NCBI GenBank assembly: GCA_016212375.1
Contig: JACRGH010000051.1
Coordinates: 1-38,458 of the forward strand
Source of the DNA: Microcaldota archaeon
GTDB taxonomy: Archaea; Micrarchaeota; Micrarchaeia; Norongarragalinales; Norongarragalinaceae
Length of the DNA stretch: 38,458 bases
Direction of reading: 5' to 3'
Positions 17,623 through 26,767 of the stretch are shown in pieces (the first letter of the stretch is position 1; the number at the start of each line of letters is the position of its first letter). Made by a program: the position numbers and the translations under genes. Under the pieces are notes generated by a model. That model saw nothing but the letters and a program-made list of their open reading frames with translations. It was not told where the DNA came from and ran no database searches.

Positions 17623-18567
17623 ATGGACGAACAAAACCCCGCGATGGAATCGAATTTCCGCACCAGTTTCCAGGCCGAAATCGCGTCCAATCAGCGCAAA
17701 AGCTGGGCATTGATTGCCGTGGTGCTGGTCGTCCTTTCCGCCCTCATCTACATCATCGCCGCCGTCTACACCGGGGGCACATCGGTCGCATTCCTGATTT
17801 TCGGATTATTGTTCTCCGGCATCTACATCGGCACCACGTATTTCTACGGCGACCAAATCGTCCTGAGCACGACCGGCGCCAAGCCCATCAACGCGCGTGA
17901 CCCCAAGCATTTGTTACTCAAGAACACCGTGGAAAACCTGGCCTTTGCCGCCCGCCTGCCGAAGACCCCGGATATCTACGTGATTGAAAGCGACGCGCTG
18001 AACGCCTTTGCCACCGGCCGCGACCCACAGCATGCCTCCATCGCTGTAACGTCCGGACTTCTGAATACCATGGACCGCAACGAACTGGAAGGCGTCATCG
18101 CCCACGAAATGTCCCACATTTCCAATTACGACATCCGCTTTTCGTTGCTGGTCGCCTGCATGGTCGGACTTATCGCCATCTTAAGCCACATGTTTTTGCG
18201 CAGCATGATGTTCAGCGGCGGCAACAGTTCCGACCGCAAAGGCAACATCCTACCCCTGATTATCATCGGCGTGATCCTAGCCATTTTCGCACCCATCATC
18301 GTCCGCATGGTGCAGGCCGCCGTGTCCCGCAAGCGCGAGTCATTGGCCGACGCCTCCGGTGTCAAGCTCACCCGTTATCCGGAAGGCCTTGCATCGGCGT
18401 TGGAAAAAATAAAGAACCAGGAAAACCGGAAAGACGCGCCCAAACTCAACGTCAGCGAAGCGGAATCCCACCTCTTTTTTTCCGACCCGGTCAAAAGCCC
18501 CCTGGACGGCCTGTTTGCGACGCACCCGCCGCTAGAGGAGCGGATTAAGACGTTGCGGGCGATGTGA
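17623..18567 (+). CDS. htpX: HtpX-like membrane zinc protease (M48)
   Basis: 314 residues. Paired N-terminal membrane helices (about 29-50 and 54-75) precede the protease domain, with zinc motif HEMSH (161-165) and the third ligand E239 in RESLAD. Two further helices (about 173-195 and 208-232) lie between them, as in HtpX. It degrades misfolded membrane proteins, with the active site on the cytoplasmic face. Partner gene lemA precedes it. Confidence 0.94.
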   Translation: MDEQNPAMESNFRTSFQAEIASNQRKSWALIAVVLVVLSALIYIIAAVYTGGTSVAFLIFGLLFSGIYIGTTYFYGDQIVLSTTGAKPINARDPKHLLLKNTVENLAFAARLPKTPDIYVIESDALNAFATGRDPQHASIAVTSGLLNTMDRNELEGVIAHEMSHISNYDIRFSLLVACMVGLIAILSHMFLRSMMFSGGNSSDRKGNILPLIIIGVILAIFAPIIVRMVQAAVSRKRESLADASGVKLTRYPEGLASALEKIKNQENRKDAPKLNVSEAESHLFFSDPVKSPLDGLFATHPPLEERIKTLRAM

Positions 18568-18605
18568 GTCTCGTGCAGCTATTGCTGGATTTCAAAACCA
18601 CAATA

Positions 18606-18618
18606 AACTACATAAATG
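18606..18618 (+). promoter_or_regulatory. TATA box for the 566-residue gene
   Basis: aaactacataaat is centred about 25 nt before the ATG at 18638, implying a leaderless message and supporting that start. Confidence 0.5.
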
Positions 18619-18637
18619 AAAAGCCTGAAAGTGTCAT

Positions 18638-20338
18638 ATGGAACCCGCGGTACCATTAAAGGAAAAAATACCAGGATTGTCAAACTTCCTAAAAAGAAAA
18701 CAACGCCAAACTAGCGCCATAACCGCAATTGCAAACCTTCTTTCCCGCGATGAATGGTTCCACACCCATTTCCAAAAGAAAGCGTCGGAAGCAGGGATTA
18801 CCCTACATCCGGATACCATGCGTTTTGTTCAATCAGAACTGAATAAAGACCTCGCTCGCATCCTCCAGAATACAGATGAAAGCGGATTTACCAAAAACGC
18901 ACTAAATGTACGAAATGAAATATGGCGAAAAGTTCGCACAAGGATTGAAAGCGGGGATTTACCAGGAGAGCCAGAACTCGGACCATGGCCAAAAAGCCAT
19001 AACCAAAAAAACCGTATTCAAATCAAAGGAACGCGCGCAAAAGCGCAAGTATGGGCGGAAGCAATATCCGACCCTGACGCCTCCGAGGCCATCCATCTTT
19101 TACGGAAACACGTACAAACCAAACTGGAAACCGCACTGAATGAACTCCGATCGGATGAAAAAATTAGTGCGTTACTCCAAAAACACCCGCACTGTTCCGC
19201 CATTTTGCGACTTGGACTGCTCAGTGGTGAAATTCCGGGAACAAACGGTTCAAGCGCCGCCTGGAACATGCTTCAAAAAGCAATGGTTTCTTCGGACTTG
19301 ACAACAGAACTGGAACAACGGGTTCCATTAACCAACCAAGCCACACCATCGGCACGTAGATTACAGAAACGATTATGGGAATCCATTGAACGATGCGGTC
19401 CGAAATGCCTGACCGAACCATCCTTCAGGGTATTCGCGCACCGTATGGGGCATGAACTGCGCCTATTAGGTCGCAAGCCTGAAGAACTGGAAGGAAACCC
19501 GGCAACTGCAAAAGCATTCGCCGAACATGTGATTACTGAGTACGAACTTTTACGCGAACTTCAGGTGTCACCAACGATAATAAAAAATTACGGGCACGTG
19601 ATTTCCGCGTTCCATGCAGATTCCCTGATTAACAATGCGATCTTAGAATTCGGAACCGACGAGAAATCAAAACCCCTTGCAAAAACGGCCTTCAATTTGG
19701 TCGTTAATCGGCGTTATCCGGATATGAAGGCTGCAAAAAAGGCCTATGACGAATGTCTTGAATTTGCCAAAAACGTTTTCGGCAGCCAAAACCAATCCGC
19801 GGCCTTTGTCAGAACTGCCGCCATGGGCGTCTTTACCGGTCGGTTCAAAGATGTCAACGAATTCAAAGAAACCTACGACAATTTTCATAAGCGCTTGCAA
19901 ACAGTAAGCGGTCCAGGCCTTCAAAATGAGTACGACCGACGCAGGGCGGCGATGCAATTGGCCATTGGCAACATCCGGACGATTAAAGAAGCAGAGAATC
20001 TAGCACCGAAATATAATCAACGGGTTGGGAAAACAAGTGCAGCATTGCAAATGGAGTTACCTGCCATTAACGGCCTTGAGCGTAATGAGGCCTTTGAAAA
20101 AATGATGCCAATCATTAAAGATCTTGGACGCCGGTTTATGTATTCAGCACTTGGTCGGGAAGACGCCGAACAAACAGCCGCATTGGCAGCATTAGAATCG
20201 CTTCACCAAGGAGAACGCAACGTCGAAACAATATCGGCCCAAATGCTCCGACGGGTGTATAGAGAAGCGAGAATTTATCGTTCTTGGAAAAAAAGAATAC
20301 AGTATGAAAGAACAGGAATTGGAAACCGCATGAAATGA
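18638..20338 (+). CDS. large helical hypothetical protein with sigma-region-2-like C-terminus
   Basis: 566 residues, soluble, almost all helical and basic. No overall family recognised. The last 80 residues pattern like sigma-70 region 2: a helix EKMMPIIKDLGRRFMYSALG, then REDAEQTAALAALESL, matching the region 2.1-2.2 acidic-Q signature of the form (E)DAxQxAxLALxxA, then ISAQMLRRVYREARIYRSWK like regions 2.3-2.4. Archaea do not use sigma factors, so this may be a convergent or borrowed DNA-binding module. Sequence around the gene is visibly more AT-rich and less codon-biased than neighbours, which could mean acquisition or weak expression. It converges on the deoxyhypusine synthase gene with 15 bp between stops. 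Confidence 0.75.
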   Translation: MEPAVPLKEKIPGLSNFLKRKQRQTSAITAIANLLSRDEWFHTHFQKKASEAGITLHPDTMRFVQSELNKDLARILQNTDESGFTKNALNVRNEIWRKVRTRIESGDLPGEPELGPWPKSHNQKNRIQIKGTRAKAQVWAEAISDPDASEAIHLLRKHVQTKLETALNELRSDEKISALLQKHPHCSAILRLGLLSGEIPGTNGSSAAWNMLQKAMVSSDLTTELEQRVPLTNQATPSARRLQKRLWESIERCGPKCLTEPSFRVFAHRMGHELRLLGRKPEELEGNPATAKAFAEHVITEYELLRELQVSPTIIKNYGHVISAFHADSLINNAILEFGTDEKSKPLAKTAFNLVVNRRYPDMKAAKKAYDECLEFAKNVFGSQNQSAAFVRTAAMGVFTGRFKDVNEFKETYDNFHKRLQTVSGPGLQNEYDRRRAAMQLAIGNIRTIKEAENLAPKYNQRVGKTSAALQMELPAINGLERNEAFEKMMPIIKDLGRRFMYSALGREDAEQTAALAALESLHQGERNVETISAQMLRRVYREARIYRSWKKRIQYERTGIGNRMK

Positions 20339-20353
20339 GAGTTTTCGAACAGG

Positions 20354-21268
20354 TCAAAACCCTGCAACCGCCAGCGGGAAGTTGATCGTTGCATCCCCGT
20401 ACACGGTCACATGGGCGGCCGTTTCTTTTACTTTGCCCCACGAAACGGCTTCCTTCGGACGCGCGCCGCTCAAGGAGCCGTCGTATTCCTGGGCCGTGGT
20501 GAAGTATACTGCGGAATCCAGGCCGCCGCGAAGGAGGTTGCAGCCGATGGTGAAGTGCTTGCTGGGGCCGCCACCCAAGATGACGGCAGAGGTCTTTTCC
20601 GCGTTCAATACCAGATTGCCGACCGGTTTGAGGTCCGCCGTGGCGTCCAGCACGAACTCAGGATGGTCCTGCTTGAAAAAAAACAACTGCAAACCCAGCG
20701 CCGAGTCAATCAAGGCGGGCGAGAAAATAGGCACCTTGCGGTCGCGGCAAGCGGCCAGGATGGAATGAGGGTCTTTTGCCAAGGAAGGCACCGAAGAGAG
20801 TTCAGCAATGAACTCCGAGGGCGCCCAGACTTCTTTTTTCGCCAACATTTTTTTAAAAACGGGCTGGACTTTCTTTTCCAACGTGCCGTACGCTTTGTTT
20901 TCCACCAAGACGTTGCCGATGCGGTTGGTGCCGGATTTATGGAGCCGCACGTCATCCGCGTCAAACGACCCGGCACCATAGGGCATCCAGGATTTGATGA
21001 GGTCATGGTCGATGCTACCGCCGGACGTCACCACGGCGTCGACCCAGCCCTGGCGGATGACCTGCGCCAAGACGCCCCGCAAGCCGGACGCCACGAGGTT
21101 AGCGGTAAAGGCCAGAAAAACGGTCCGGTTTTGATCTTCGTTCATTTCCCGCATCAAGGCAACGGCGTGCGCCAAATGCGTGGCTTGGAATCCGGCGTTC
21201 TCAAAGCGTGCCAGAAGGTCGCCGACGTTTTTTGAAGATTGAAAATCGCGAATCATTTTTTTGGCCAT
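20354..21268 (-). CDS. dys: deoxyhypusine synthase
   Basis: 304 residues from ATG 21268 (an upstream in-frame start would add six). It transfers aminobutyl from spermidine to a lysine of translation factor aIF5A, the first step of hypusine formation, using NAD. Visible motifs are TANLVASGLRGVLAQVIRQG and DAVVTSGGSIDHDLI (NAD/spermidine region), FSPALIDSALGLQL, VILGGGPSKHFTIGCNLLRG, and ARPKEAVSWGKV, whose Lys (about 279) matches the catalytic enzyme-intermediate lysine of the human enzyme. It is divergent from pelota, another translation factor gene. Confidence 0.94.
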   Translation of the reverse strand: MAKKMIRDFQSSKNVGDLLARFENAGFQATHLAHAVALMREMNEDQNRTVFLAFTANLVASGLRGVLAQVIRQGWVDAVVTSGGSIDHDLIKSWMPYGAGSFDADDVRLHKSGTNRIGNVLVENKAYGTLEKKVQPVFKKMLAKKEVWAPSEFIAELSSVPSLAKDPHSILAACRDRKVPIFSPALIDSALGLQLFFFKQDHPEFVLDATADLKPVGNLVLNAEKTSAVILGGGPSKHFTIGCNLLRGGLDSAVYFTTAQEYDGSLSGARPKEAVSWGKVKETAAHVTVYGDATINFPLAVAGF

Positions 21269-21445
21269 GGACAATAACAACTCCAATTAAAACAAGGCGG
21301 CGGCACAATAAAAACAAACCCTGAAAGAGGCAAACCAAATCGAAAAAATCCGAAATGGAAGCCAAGCCAGAGGAAAGCGCGAAATGGAAAAACAAGAAAA
21401 AACCATGCCATTTTTGGGACCTAAGGTAAATACCGGGAATACATC

Positions 21446-22483
21446 ATGAAAATCGTCCACGTCAACGAAGTCGAACACGTCATCAAGCTTGAGCCGCAGT
21501 GCCCGGAAGACTTGTGGTATCTGCACAAGATTTTGGAGCCCGGAGATGGCGTGGAAGGCGTCAGCTTTAGGCGATTCAAAATCGAAGGGACGGAGGGCGA
21601 ATCGGGCGAGAAAAAAAAGGTACACGTCCTAGTGCAGGCCGAACAGATTGAATTCGCGGAAAACGCATTGAAATTGCGCGTCACTGGAAAAATTCTATCT
21701 GGGACGCCCGAGGAATTCGTCGCCAAAGGGGCCTACCACACGCTTGACATCGAAATCCACGAACGCGTCAGCCTCCACAAAATATTGTCGGTATACCATT
21801 GGTCCATCTTACAGGAAGCAAAAGCCAAGAGCCAGCACGTCAAGGCGTTTTTGGTGGTCATGGACGAACACCAGGCCACGCTTGCGGAACTTCAATTGCA
21901 AGGCCTGCGCTTCGTGGCGGAAATCCAGTTCCGCGGGACCAAAAAGGACCCCAAGGCATTTGAGGAAGCGCAAAAATCATACTTTTCAGAGTTGGCCAAA
22001 ACCATCGAGGCGCATGAAAAGATCATCATCGCAGGCCCCGGATTTGCCAAGGACAATTTCAAAAAATACGCCGAAGAAAAGCATCCGGCCCTCTTGAAAA
22101 AAACCAGTTTCGAGTACGCCTCATCCGCCGAAAAAACCGGCGTGTACGAACTACTCAAACGCGGCGTCATCGAAAAGGCCATGGGCGAGCAGCGCTTGGC
22201 CAAGGAATTCGAGCTGATGGAAAAATTCAAAGCAAGCGTAGGCCGCGAGGACCATCTGGCAGTTTACGGCTTTGCGGACGTACAGGAAGCGGTCCAAGCG
22301 GGCGCCGTGTCCGAATTGATGGTATCCGAATCCTTGATGAAAGACAAGACGGCCCAACACCTAATGGAAACCGCGCGAAAACTGGGAGCAGAATTGCACG
22401 TCTTTGAATCCGAAAGCCAGCCTGGAGGCGAGCTTAAAGGATTTGGCCTTGTCGCGCTATTACGCTACGCAATTTGGAAATGA
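21446..22483 (+). CDS. pelA: pelota/Dom34 mRNA surveillance factor
   Basis: 345 residues with the three pelota domains. An Sm-like N-terminal domain (about 1-130) contains PEDLWYLHKILEPGDGV. The central eRF1-like domain has KAFLVVMDEHQATLAELQL and lacks the GGQ peptide-release motif. The C-terminal domain (about 260-345) has VYGFADVQEAVQAGAVSELM and ends GLVALLRYAIWK. With aEF1A or ABCE1 it rescues ribosomes stalled on messages. This length and domain order are normal. Confidence 0.96.
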   Translation: MKIVHVNEVEHVIKLEPQCPEDLWYLHKILEPGDGVEGVSFRRFKIEGTEGESGEKKKVHVLVQAEQIEFAENALKLRVTGKILSGTPEEFVAKGAYHTLDIEIHERVSLHKILSVYHWSILQEAKAKSQHVKAFLVVMDEHQATLAELQLQGLRFVAEIQFRGTKKDPKAFEEAQKSYFSELAKTIEAHEKIIIAGPGFAKDNFKKYAEEKHPALLKKTSFEYASSAEKTGVYELLKRGVIEKAMGEQRLAKEFELMEKFKASVGREDHLAVYGFADVQEAVQAGAVSELMVSESLMKDKTAQHLMETARKLGAELHVFESESQPGGELKGFGLVALLRYAIWK

Positions 22484-22623
22484 CCCCACCTGCGCCCGAA
22501 AAAGAAAAACGGAAAACCCACCTCATCCCGCACCGATTACAACGTATTTTGTTTTTATCTGTGGAACGGGCATGCCCTCCGCTCGCCTTGCCTAAGGACA
22601 AAAAACCGAAAAGCACGCCGAAA

Positions 22624-22857
22624 TCATCCGACCCACGGCAGGCTCAAGCGGGCGGGGCGGTACACGAAGGCAAAGCCTAAAAACGCCAAGGTGAAAAGGG
22701 CCACGTTCGGCTCCATCAGGAACGCATAGACGGCCAAAAGGAAAAAACAAGCCGAAAGCAAATCCATGGAGACGCCTCCGCCGGATGATAAGAAAACCGG
22801 GCTTGAACGGCCCTGGGATTCGGCCACGTCCAACACGGAAAACGAGTTTGCCATCAT
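22624..22857 (-). CDS. small two-helix membrane protein
   Basis: 77 residues from tandem ATG codons at 22857/22854. After a polar N-terminus, two hydrophobic helices (MDLLSACFFLLAVYAFLM and VALFTLAFLGFAFVYRPARL) are joined by a short turn. No family recognised. It is the only sensible frame in 22.5-22.9 kb. A 28-codon Cys-rich frame (22861-22947, minus) ends 3 nt before its start, which may indicate coupling. Confidence 0.5.
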   Translation of the reverse strand: MMANSFSVLDVAESQGRSSPVFLSSGGGVSMDLLSACFFLLAVYAFLMEPNVALFTLAFLGFAFVYRPARLSLPWVG

Positions 22858-23270
22858 GAATCAGACCGGTTGGGTGAAAAGAAGTTCCGAAAGCAAGTCC
22901 CGGTGGTCCACGTCCAAGCATGCCAATCTGCAAATTTTGCAGGGCATAAACGGAAGAAACCTCCGATGTACGGTTGTGGCGCGGCGCTTGCTTTTAGAAC
23001 CGATTTGTCCGCCGGCATTGGATTCACCGGCAGCTTTGACCTCCCCATCGATTCTACGGAGAGCAACTATATAAAGTTTTTTATTTATCACACAAATGTT
23101 AAAAAAATAACAAACACATTAATTAAGCCGGATTACGTCATAGCAATACCATAAAGCAACCCGACAAAAAAGCCGAACCGATACAGGCACAAAAATCGTG
23201 CGATGCGTTCAGAACACCCATAAACAGCGCAACCGGTTTCGGCTTTGCCACGGCGTGCCGACAACACGGG
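22858..23270. other. intergenic region with TATA and long structured leader
   Basis: 413 bp without a clear gene. On the plus strand a strong TATA (ctatataaag, 23068-23077) sits in an AT-rich tract (23063-23150) and would give a leader of 170-185 nt for the ACT-domain gene, within which lies an imperfect hairpin (23169-23246). A second, weaker TATA-like cataaac occurs near 23219. On the minus strand an open frame (23091-22861) ends CKICRLACLDVDHRD, a possible metal-binding peptide, but it has no convincing start. Confidence 0.5.
23169..23246 (+). promoter_or_regulatory. long-range inverted repeat in the leader of the ACT-domain gene
   Basis: AAGCCGAACCG (23170-23180) can pair with CGGTTTCGGCTT (23234-23245) with one bulged base, enclosing about 53 nt and ending 25 nt before the ATG. 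Pairing next to a gene for a likely amino-acid-sensing protein makes regulation possible; that is inference. Confidence 0.35.
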
Positions 23271-23981
23271 ATGAAAACAACCATGACCCAAGCGAAGGAA
23301 AAGACGCCCAAATTGTCCGCCGCCATCCTCCGGACGATCCAAGCCTACGGATTCCTGAAAACACCCATTGAAATGGGACTCATCAACTATAGTGCGTTGG
23401 CCCGCAAAATCAGGCCCGCGCTTGAAAAACAACTCCAGGAACGGCTCACCGTCGAGGCCATCGCCATGGCATTGCATCGGCACGTCAAAACGGATGCCGA
23501 TTTCCAAAAACCGTCCAACCTGGCGGCCCTAGGCGTGATTGCCCAGTGCAAAGTCCACATCCTTTCCGACATGTCCACCAGCCACTACCCGTACGACCGG
23601 AAACTCCAGGAAAAACTCCACCAAGCCAAGGCAATAGTCGAACACCAAGGCGGCAACCTCTACGTCATCGAGCGGGCCAATGAAATAACCATCATCACCC
23701 AGAACCAATACCGCGCAGTTGTAAGCCGGCTGACCCACAATGCCAAAACATTGGACGATTACAGAAACGTATCGGTGCTCACGGTCCAATACCCCACCGA
23801 AGGGGTGAAACAACCCGGCGTGTTCAAGTACTTGGTCCGTGCACTCAGCGACGCGGGCGTCAACTTGCTGGGCGTATTCAGCTCCTACAGCAAAATATCG
23901 TTCGTAATAGCGGATGCCGACGCGCCCGCCGCCTACGACGGCCTCACGCGCGCGATTCAAAACGCGAATACGATGCAATAA
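23271..23981 (+). CDS. ACT-domain protein, putative regulator
   Basis: 236 residues (an ATG four codons in is equally possible). The N-terminal 70 residues look like a helix-turn-helix (INYSALARKIRPALEKQLQE, then TVEAIAMALHRHVKTD). The middle has two beta-rich stretches (KVHILSDMSTSHYPYDRKLQ; GGNLYVIERANEITIITQNQ). The C-terminal 65 residues fit an ACT domain: VSVLTVQYPTEGVKQPGVFK, then LVRALSDAGVNLLGVFSSYS and ISFVIADAD. ACT domains bind small ligands, often amino acids. It may be a ligand-responsive transcription factor, but this is not proved by sequence. Confidence 0.75.
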   Translation: MKTTMTQAKEKTPKLSAAILRTIQAYGFLKTPIEMGLINYSALARKIRPALEKQLQERLTVEAIAMALHRHVKTDADFQKPSNLAALGVIAQCKVHILSDMSTSHYPYDRKLQEKLHQAKAIVEHQGGNLYVIERANEITIITQNQYRAVVSRLTHNAKTLDDYRNVSVLTVQYPTEGVKQPGVFKYLVRALSDAGVNLLGVFSSYSKISFVIADADAPAAYDGLTRAIQNANTMQ

Positions 23982-24068
23982 ACCATCCGTGAAAAACCGA
24001 CTTCCAAAACTCAAAAATAATCGCTTACCAATACCACTCATCCAAAAACACCAAAAAAAACCACACCA

Positions 24069-24689
24069 TTGATTTCAGTGCCATCCCACCCGCCATACAC
24101 CCGCATCGGCATCGTATACGGCCATGGCGGTTTTTACGAAAACCACTGGCAGACTTGGCTGGCACGTGAGTGCGAAAAAGCGGGGCTTGAAACGCACTAC
24201 CCGGATTTGCCGGAACCAAAAAAACCAATTCTGGCGGAGTGGATTGACGCGCTCAAAAAAGACATGCCGGTAGTGGATGACAAAACCGCGCTTGTCGGCC
24301 ACTCATTGGGGTGCGCCGCCATCTTGCACTGGCTCAAAAGCCCCACAATCAAAACGGTCGGCTCCGTCATCTTGGTCGGACCTGCGGCCGAAGGCAACGT
24401 GGCCCAAAGCAAGCTGTCGTTCCTGACGCCCTTCCATCAAAACCTCGACTTGCAAGTGGTGCGGAAAAAAGCCAAACAAATCGAGTTGTTTGCTTCGGAC
24501 GAGGATATCTGGATGTCGCTTGATGATTCTAAAAAGTTGGCCCAGGAATTAGGCGCCCGATTGCACGTGTTCCACAACGCGGGACATTTGAGCATCAACC
24601 ATGGGTACACGAGCTTTCCGGAAGTGTTGGAGCTCATCGTTGGAAAAACAAATGAAAAGGCAAACCAGTCAGGGAACGAATCCCACTGA
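24069..24689 (+). CDS. alpha/beta hydrolase, RBBP9/YdeN type
   Basis: 206 residues, starting at TTG 24069 (a GTG lies four codons in). It is a compact serine-hydrolase fold: IGIVYGHGGFYENHWQTWL, nucleophile elbow GHSLG (Ser79), LFASDEDIWMSLDDS with the probable acid, and a C-terminal HNAGHLSIN whose His completes the triad. The order and length match the RBBP9/YdeN family of small hydrolases with unknown substrates. It converges on metG with 24 bp between stops. Confidence 0.88.
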   Translation: MISVPSHPPYTRIGIVYGHGGFYENHWQTWLARECEKAGLETHYPDLPEPKKPILAEWIDALKKDMPVVDDKTALVGHSLGCAAILHWLKSPTIKTVGSVILVGPAAEGNVAQSKLSFLTPFHQNLDLQVVRKKAKQIELFASDEDIWMSLDDSKKLAQELGARLHVFHNAGHLSINHGYTSFPEVLELIVGKTNEKANQSGNESH

Positions 24690-24713
24690 ACGGAATGAAG
24701 ACGCACTTTTCGA

Positions 24714-26336
24714 TTAACCGCTTTTCTTCATCTTCCCGACTTCTTCCGCCACCGCCTCATCCTCGATTCGTGCGAAAAGCGGTTTGACGTCCTGCAAAGT
24801 GGGGCCCGCTTTGAACGGCGACAAATCGGCCCAGCTTTTGGGCTTGACCCCCAATTGGGCGAAGACGTCACCGGAGGAGAACGGTAAATAGGGCGATAGT
24901 GCGAGGGCCAATGCAAAAACGGCTTTGGCACTCAAATGCAAAACCGTGTCAAGCTCGGATTGGTCCGTCAGCTTCCAGGGCGCGCGGTCGTTGAAGTATT
25001 TGTTGGATTTGGCGGCGAAGGCCATGATTTTTTCCAACGCCTCCTTCACGCCGATTTGGTCCAAATCCTTGGCCACAACATCAGAAAACGTGGAAAGCTC
25101 TTTTTCAAAGGCCGCGTCCAGTTCAGTTTTCATTCCAAGCGGAGGAATAGTACCCCCTTTTTTGACGATGAATGACAAACAGCGGTAGACAAAATTGCCG
25201 TAGGCGCCAATCAGCTCCGAATTAACTTTCGCTTGGAAGTCCGCCCAGGCAAAGTTGCCATCCACCGTGGTGTTCGGCGTGATGGTGCACAGATAGTACC
25301 GAAGCGAATCCGGGTGGAAGCGTGCCAAGACGTCCTTGACCAAGATGAACGTGCCGCGCGACTTGCTCATCTTCTCCCCTTCCACGTTGAGGTAGCCGCG
25401 CGTGGGAATCCGGGTTGGCAAGGCAAACCCGGCGGTGTCCAGCATCGCGGGCCAGAACAAGTAATGGTGGTAGACGATGTCCTTGCCAATGAAGTGCACG
25501 ATTTCATTTTTTGAATTCCACCAATCGGCAAGGTCTTTTTGGTTCGCCGTGCACCACGCCTGCGTCGCCGCGACGTAACCAATCGGAGCGTCAAACCAGA
25601 CGTAAAAGAACTGGTCCTTGCGTCCGGGAATGGGAATGCCGAAATAGGGGCCGTCGCGCGTGATGTCCCAGTCCTTCAGGCCGGAAAGCCAATTGCGCAC
25701 ATACGCGACCACGTCGGATTGCAAGTTGGTTTCGGACAAGTACCGATACAAAAAGGGCCCGCAGGCACTCAACTTGAAAAATACGTGCTCGGTTGTTTTT
25801 TTGGTCGGCACGGTTTTGCATAGCGCGCAATGCGGCTCCTTTAGATCAGCAGGCGAGTAGACTTTGCCACACTTCTCACACCCATCGCCGTATTGGTCGG
25901 CGGCGGCACAAAACGGACAAGTACCCTTGACAAAGCGGTCGGGCAAAAAGCGCTCATCTTTCGGACAATACGTCTGCTCGACCGCCTTGGTAAAGAGGAC
26001 GCCTTTTTCCTGCGCCGCGTCATAAAACCGTTTTGCCAAGACGTGATTTTCCTCGGAATGCGTCCGATGGAAGACATCAAAGGACATACCCAGTTTCTGG
26101 AAATCCTTTTCCTGACGGTCATGGTATTTCTTGACAAACGCATCCGGCTTCATCTTTTCCTTGGCGGCGTTAACTTCAATGGGCGTGCCGTGCTCATCGC
26201 TCGCACACACATAAAGAACGGGCCTGCCCTGCAAACGGCAATAACGCGCGAACACGTCCGCCGGTAAATACGTCGAGCGGATGCCGCCCAAATGGAGGTC
26301 CCCATTGGCGTATGGAAGCGCGGCCGTGATGAGCAT
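24714..26336 (-). CDS. metG: methionyl-tRNA synthetase
   Basis: 540 residues from the ATG at 26336, giving the usual start MLITAALPYANGDLHLGG with the HIGH-type HLGG. The frame stays open upstream: a GTG at 26432 would add 32 Ser/Ala/Lys-rich residues, and the open reading continues beyond without a clear start. The zinc-knuckle region has CPFC, CEKC and CALC pairs plus YCPKD. KMSKS occurs in GEKMSKSRGTF. Then comes the helical anticodon-binding domain; no C-terminal tRNA-binding EMAP domain is attached. It is divergent from the thermosome gene. Confidence 0.95.
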   Translation of the reverse strand: MLITAALPYANGDLHLGGIRSTYLPADVFARYCRLQGRPVLYVCASDEHGTPIEVNAAKEKMKPDAFVKKYHDRQEKDFQKLGMSFDVFHRTHSEENHVLAKRFYDAAQEKGVLFTKAVEQTYCPKDERFLPDRFVKGTCPFCAAADQYGDGCEKCGKVYSPADLKEPHCALCKTVPTKKTTEHVFFKLSACGPFLYRYLSETNLQSDVVAYVRNWLSGLKDWDITRDGPYFGIPIPGRKDQFFYVWFDAPIGYVAATQAWCTANQKDLADWWNSKNEIVHFIGKDIVYHHYLFWPAMLDTAGFALPTRIPTRGYLNVEGEKMSKSRGTFILVKDVLARFHPDSLRYYLCTITPNTTVDGNFAWADFQAKVNSELIGAYGNFVYRCLSFIVKKGGTIPPLGMKTELDAAFEKELSTFSDVVAKDLDQIGVKEALEKIMAFAAKSNKYFNDRAPWKLTDQSELDTVLHLSAKAVFALALALSPYLPFSSGDVFAQLGVKPKSWADLSPFKAGPTLQDVKPLFARIEDEAVAEEVGKMKKSG

Positions 26337-26767
26337 TTTCTTTGAATCGCCGGAAGCATCACTGACGCGGACGCCGGACCCGTTTGACGCAACAGCGATA
26401 GAAGCGGCCTTTGGGACTCCGGCTTTTTTCACGGATTTTGAAGCAGTCTTGGCGTTGGAAGCGTTCGTGGCAGAGGACGCGATAGGAATACACCTTGGAA
26501 TTTGGAAACGGATTGGAAACCAAAGAATGGGCCGACCAGTATAAAAAAAGGCCGAAAATAAGTCGAAAGCACCAAAACGTCCGAAAACGGACTTAAAAGG
26601 CCCATCCGCAAATTTTTAAAAGGGGGCCGCCAAGACAATAACGCTGGTTTTAAGCGAAAAATTGGGGGCTTAAGCCACAGGCTCCTATGAAGGCGGTTTT
26701 TGCAAGACACAAGAAAGCCGCTTTTATCCAACTCTTGAATACAGCAATACAATGAGGTGCACAAAGT
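26337..26767. promoter_or_regulatory. divergent metG - thermosome promoter region
   Basis: For metG (minus), the box CTTTTTTTATA at 26540-26550 would start transcription near 26519. For the thermosome (plus), cttttatcc at 26721-26729 would start near 26751, only a few bases before the ribosome-binding GAGGTG (26754-26759) and ATG 26768. A second plus candidate, aatttttaaaag, lies at 26611-26622. The stretch 26337-26510 is open in the metG frame and may encode an N-terminal extension. Confidence 0.5.

Noticed and set aside
22861-23091. Possible bacterial-type ribosomal protein S18
   Set aside because: Similarity is limited to a short CxxC...D..D..L pattern, the rest of S18 is missing, and archaea do not have this protein.
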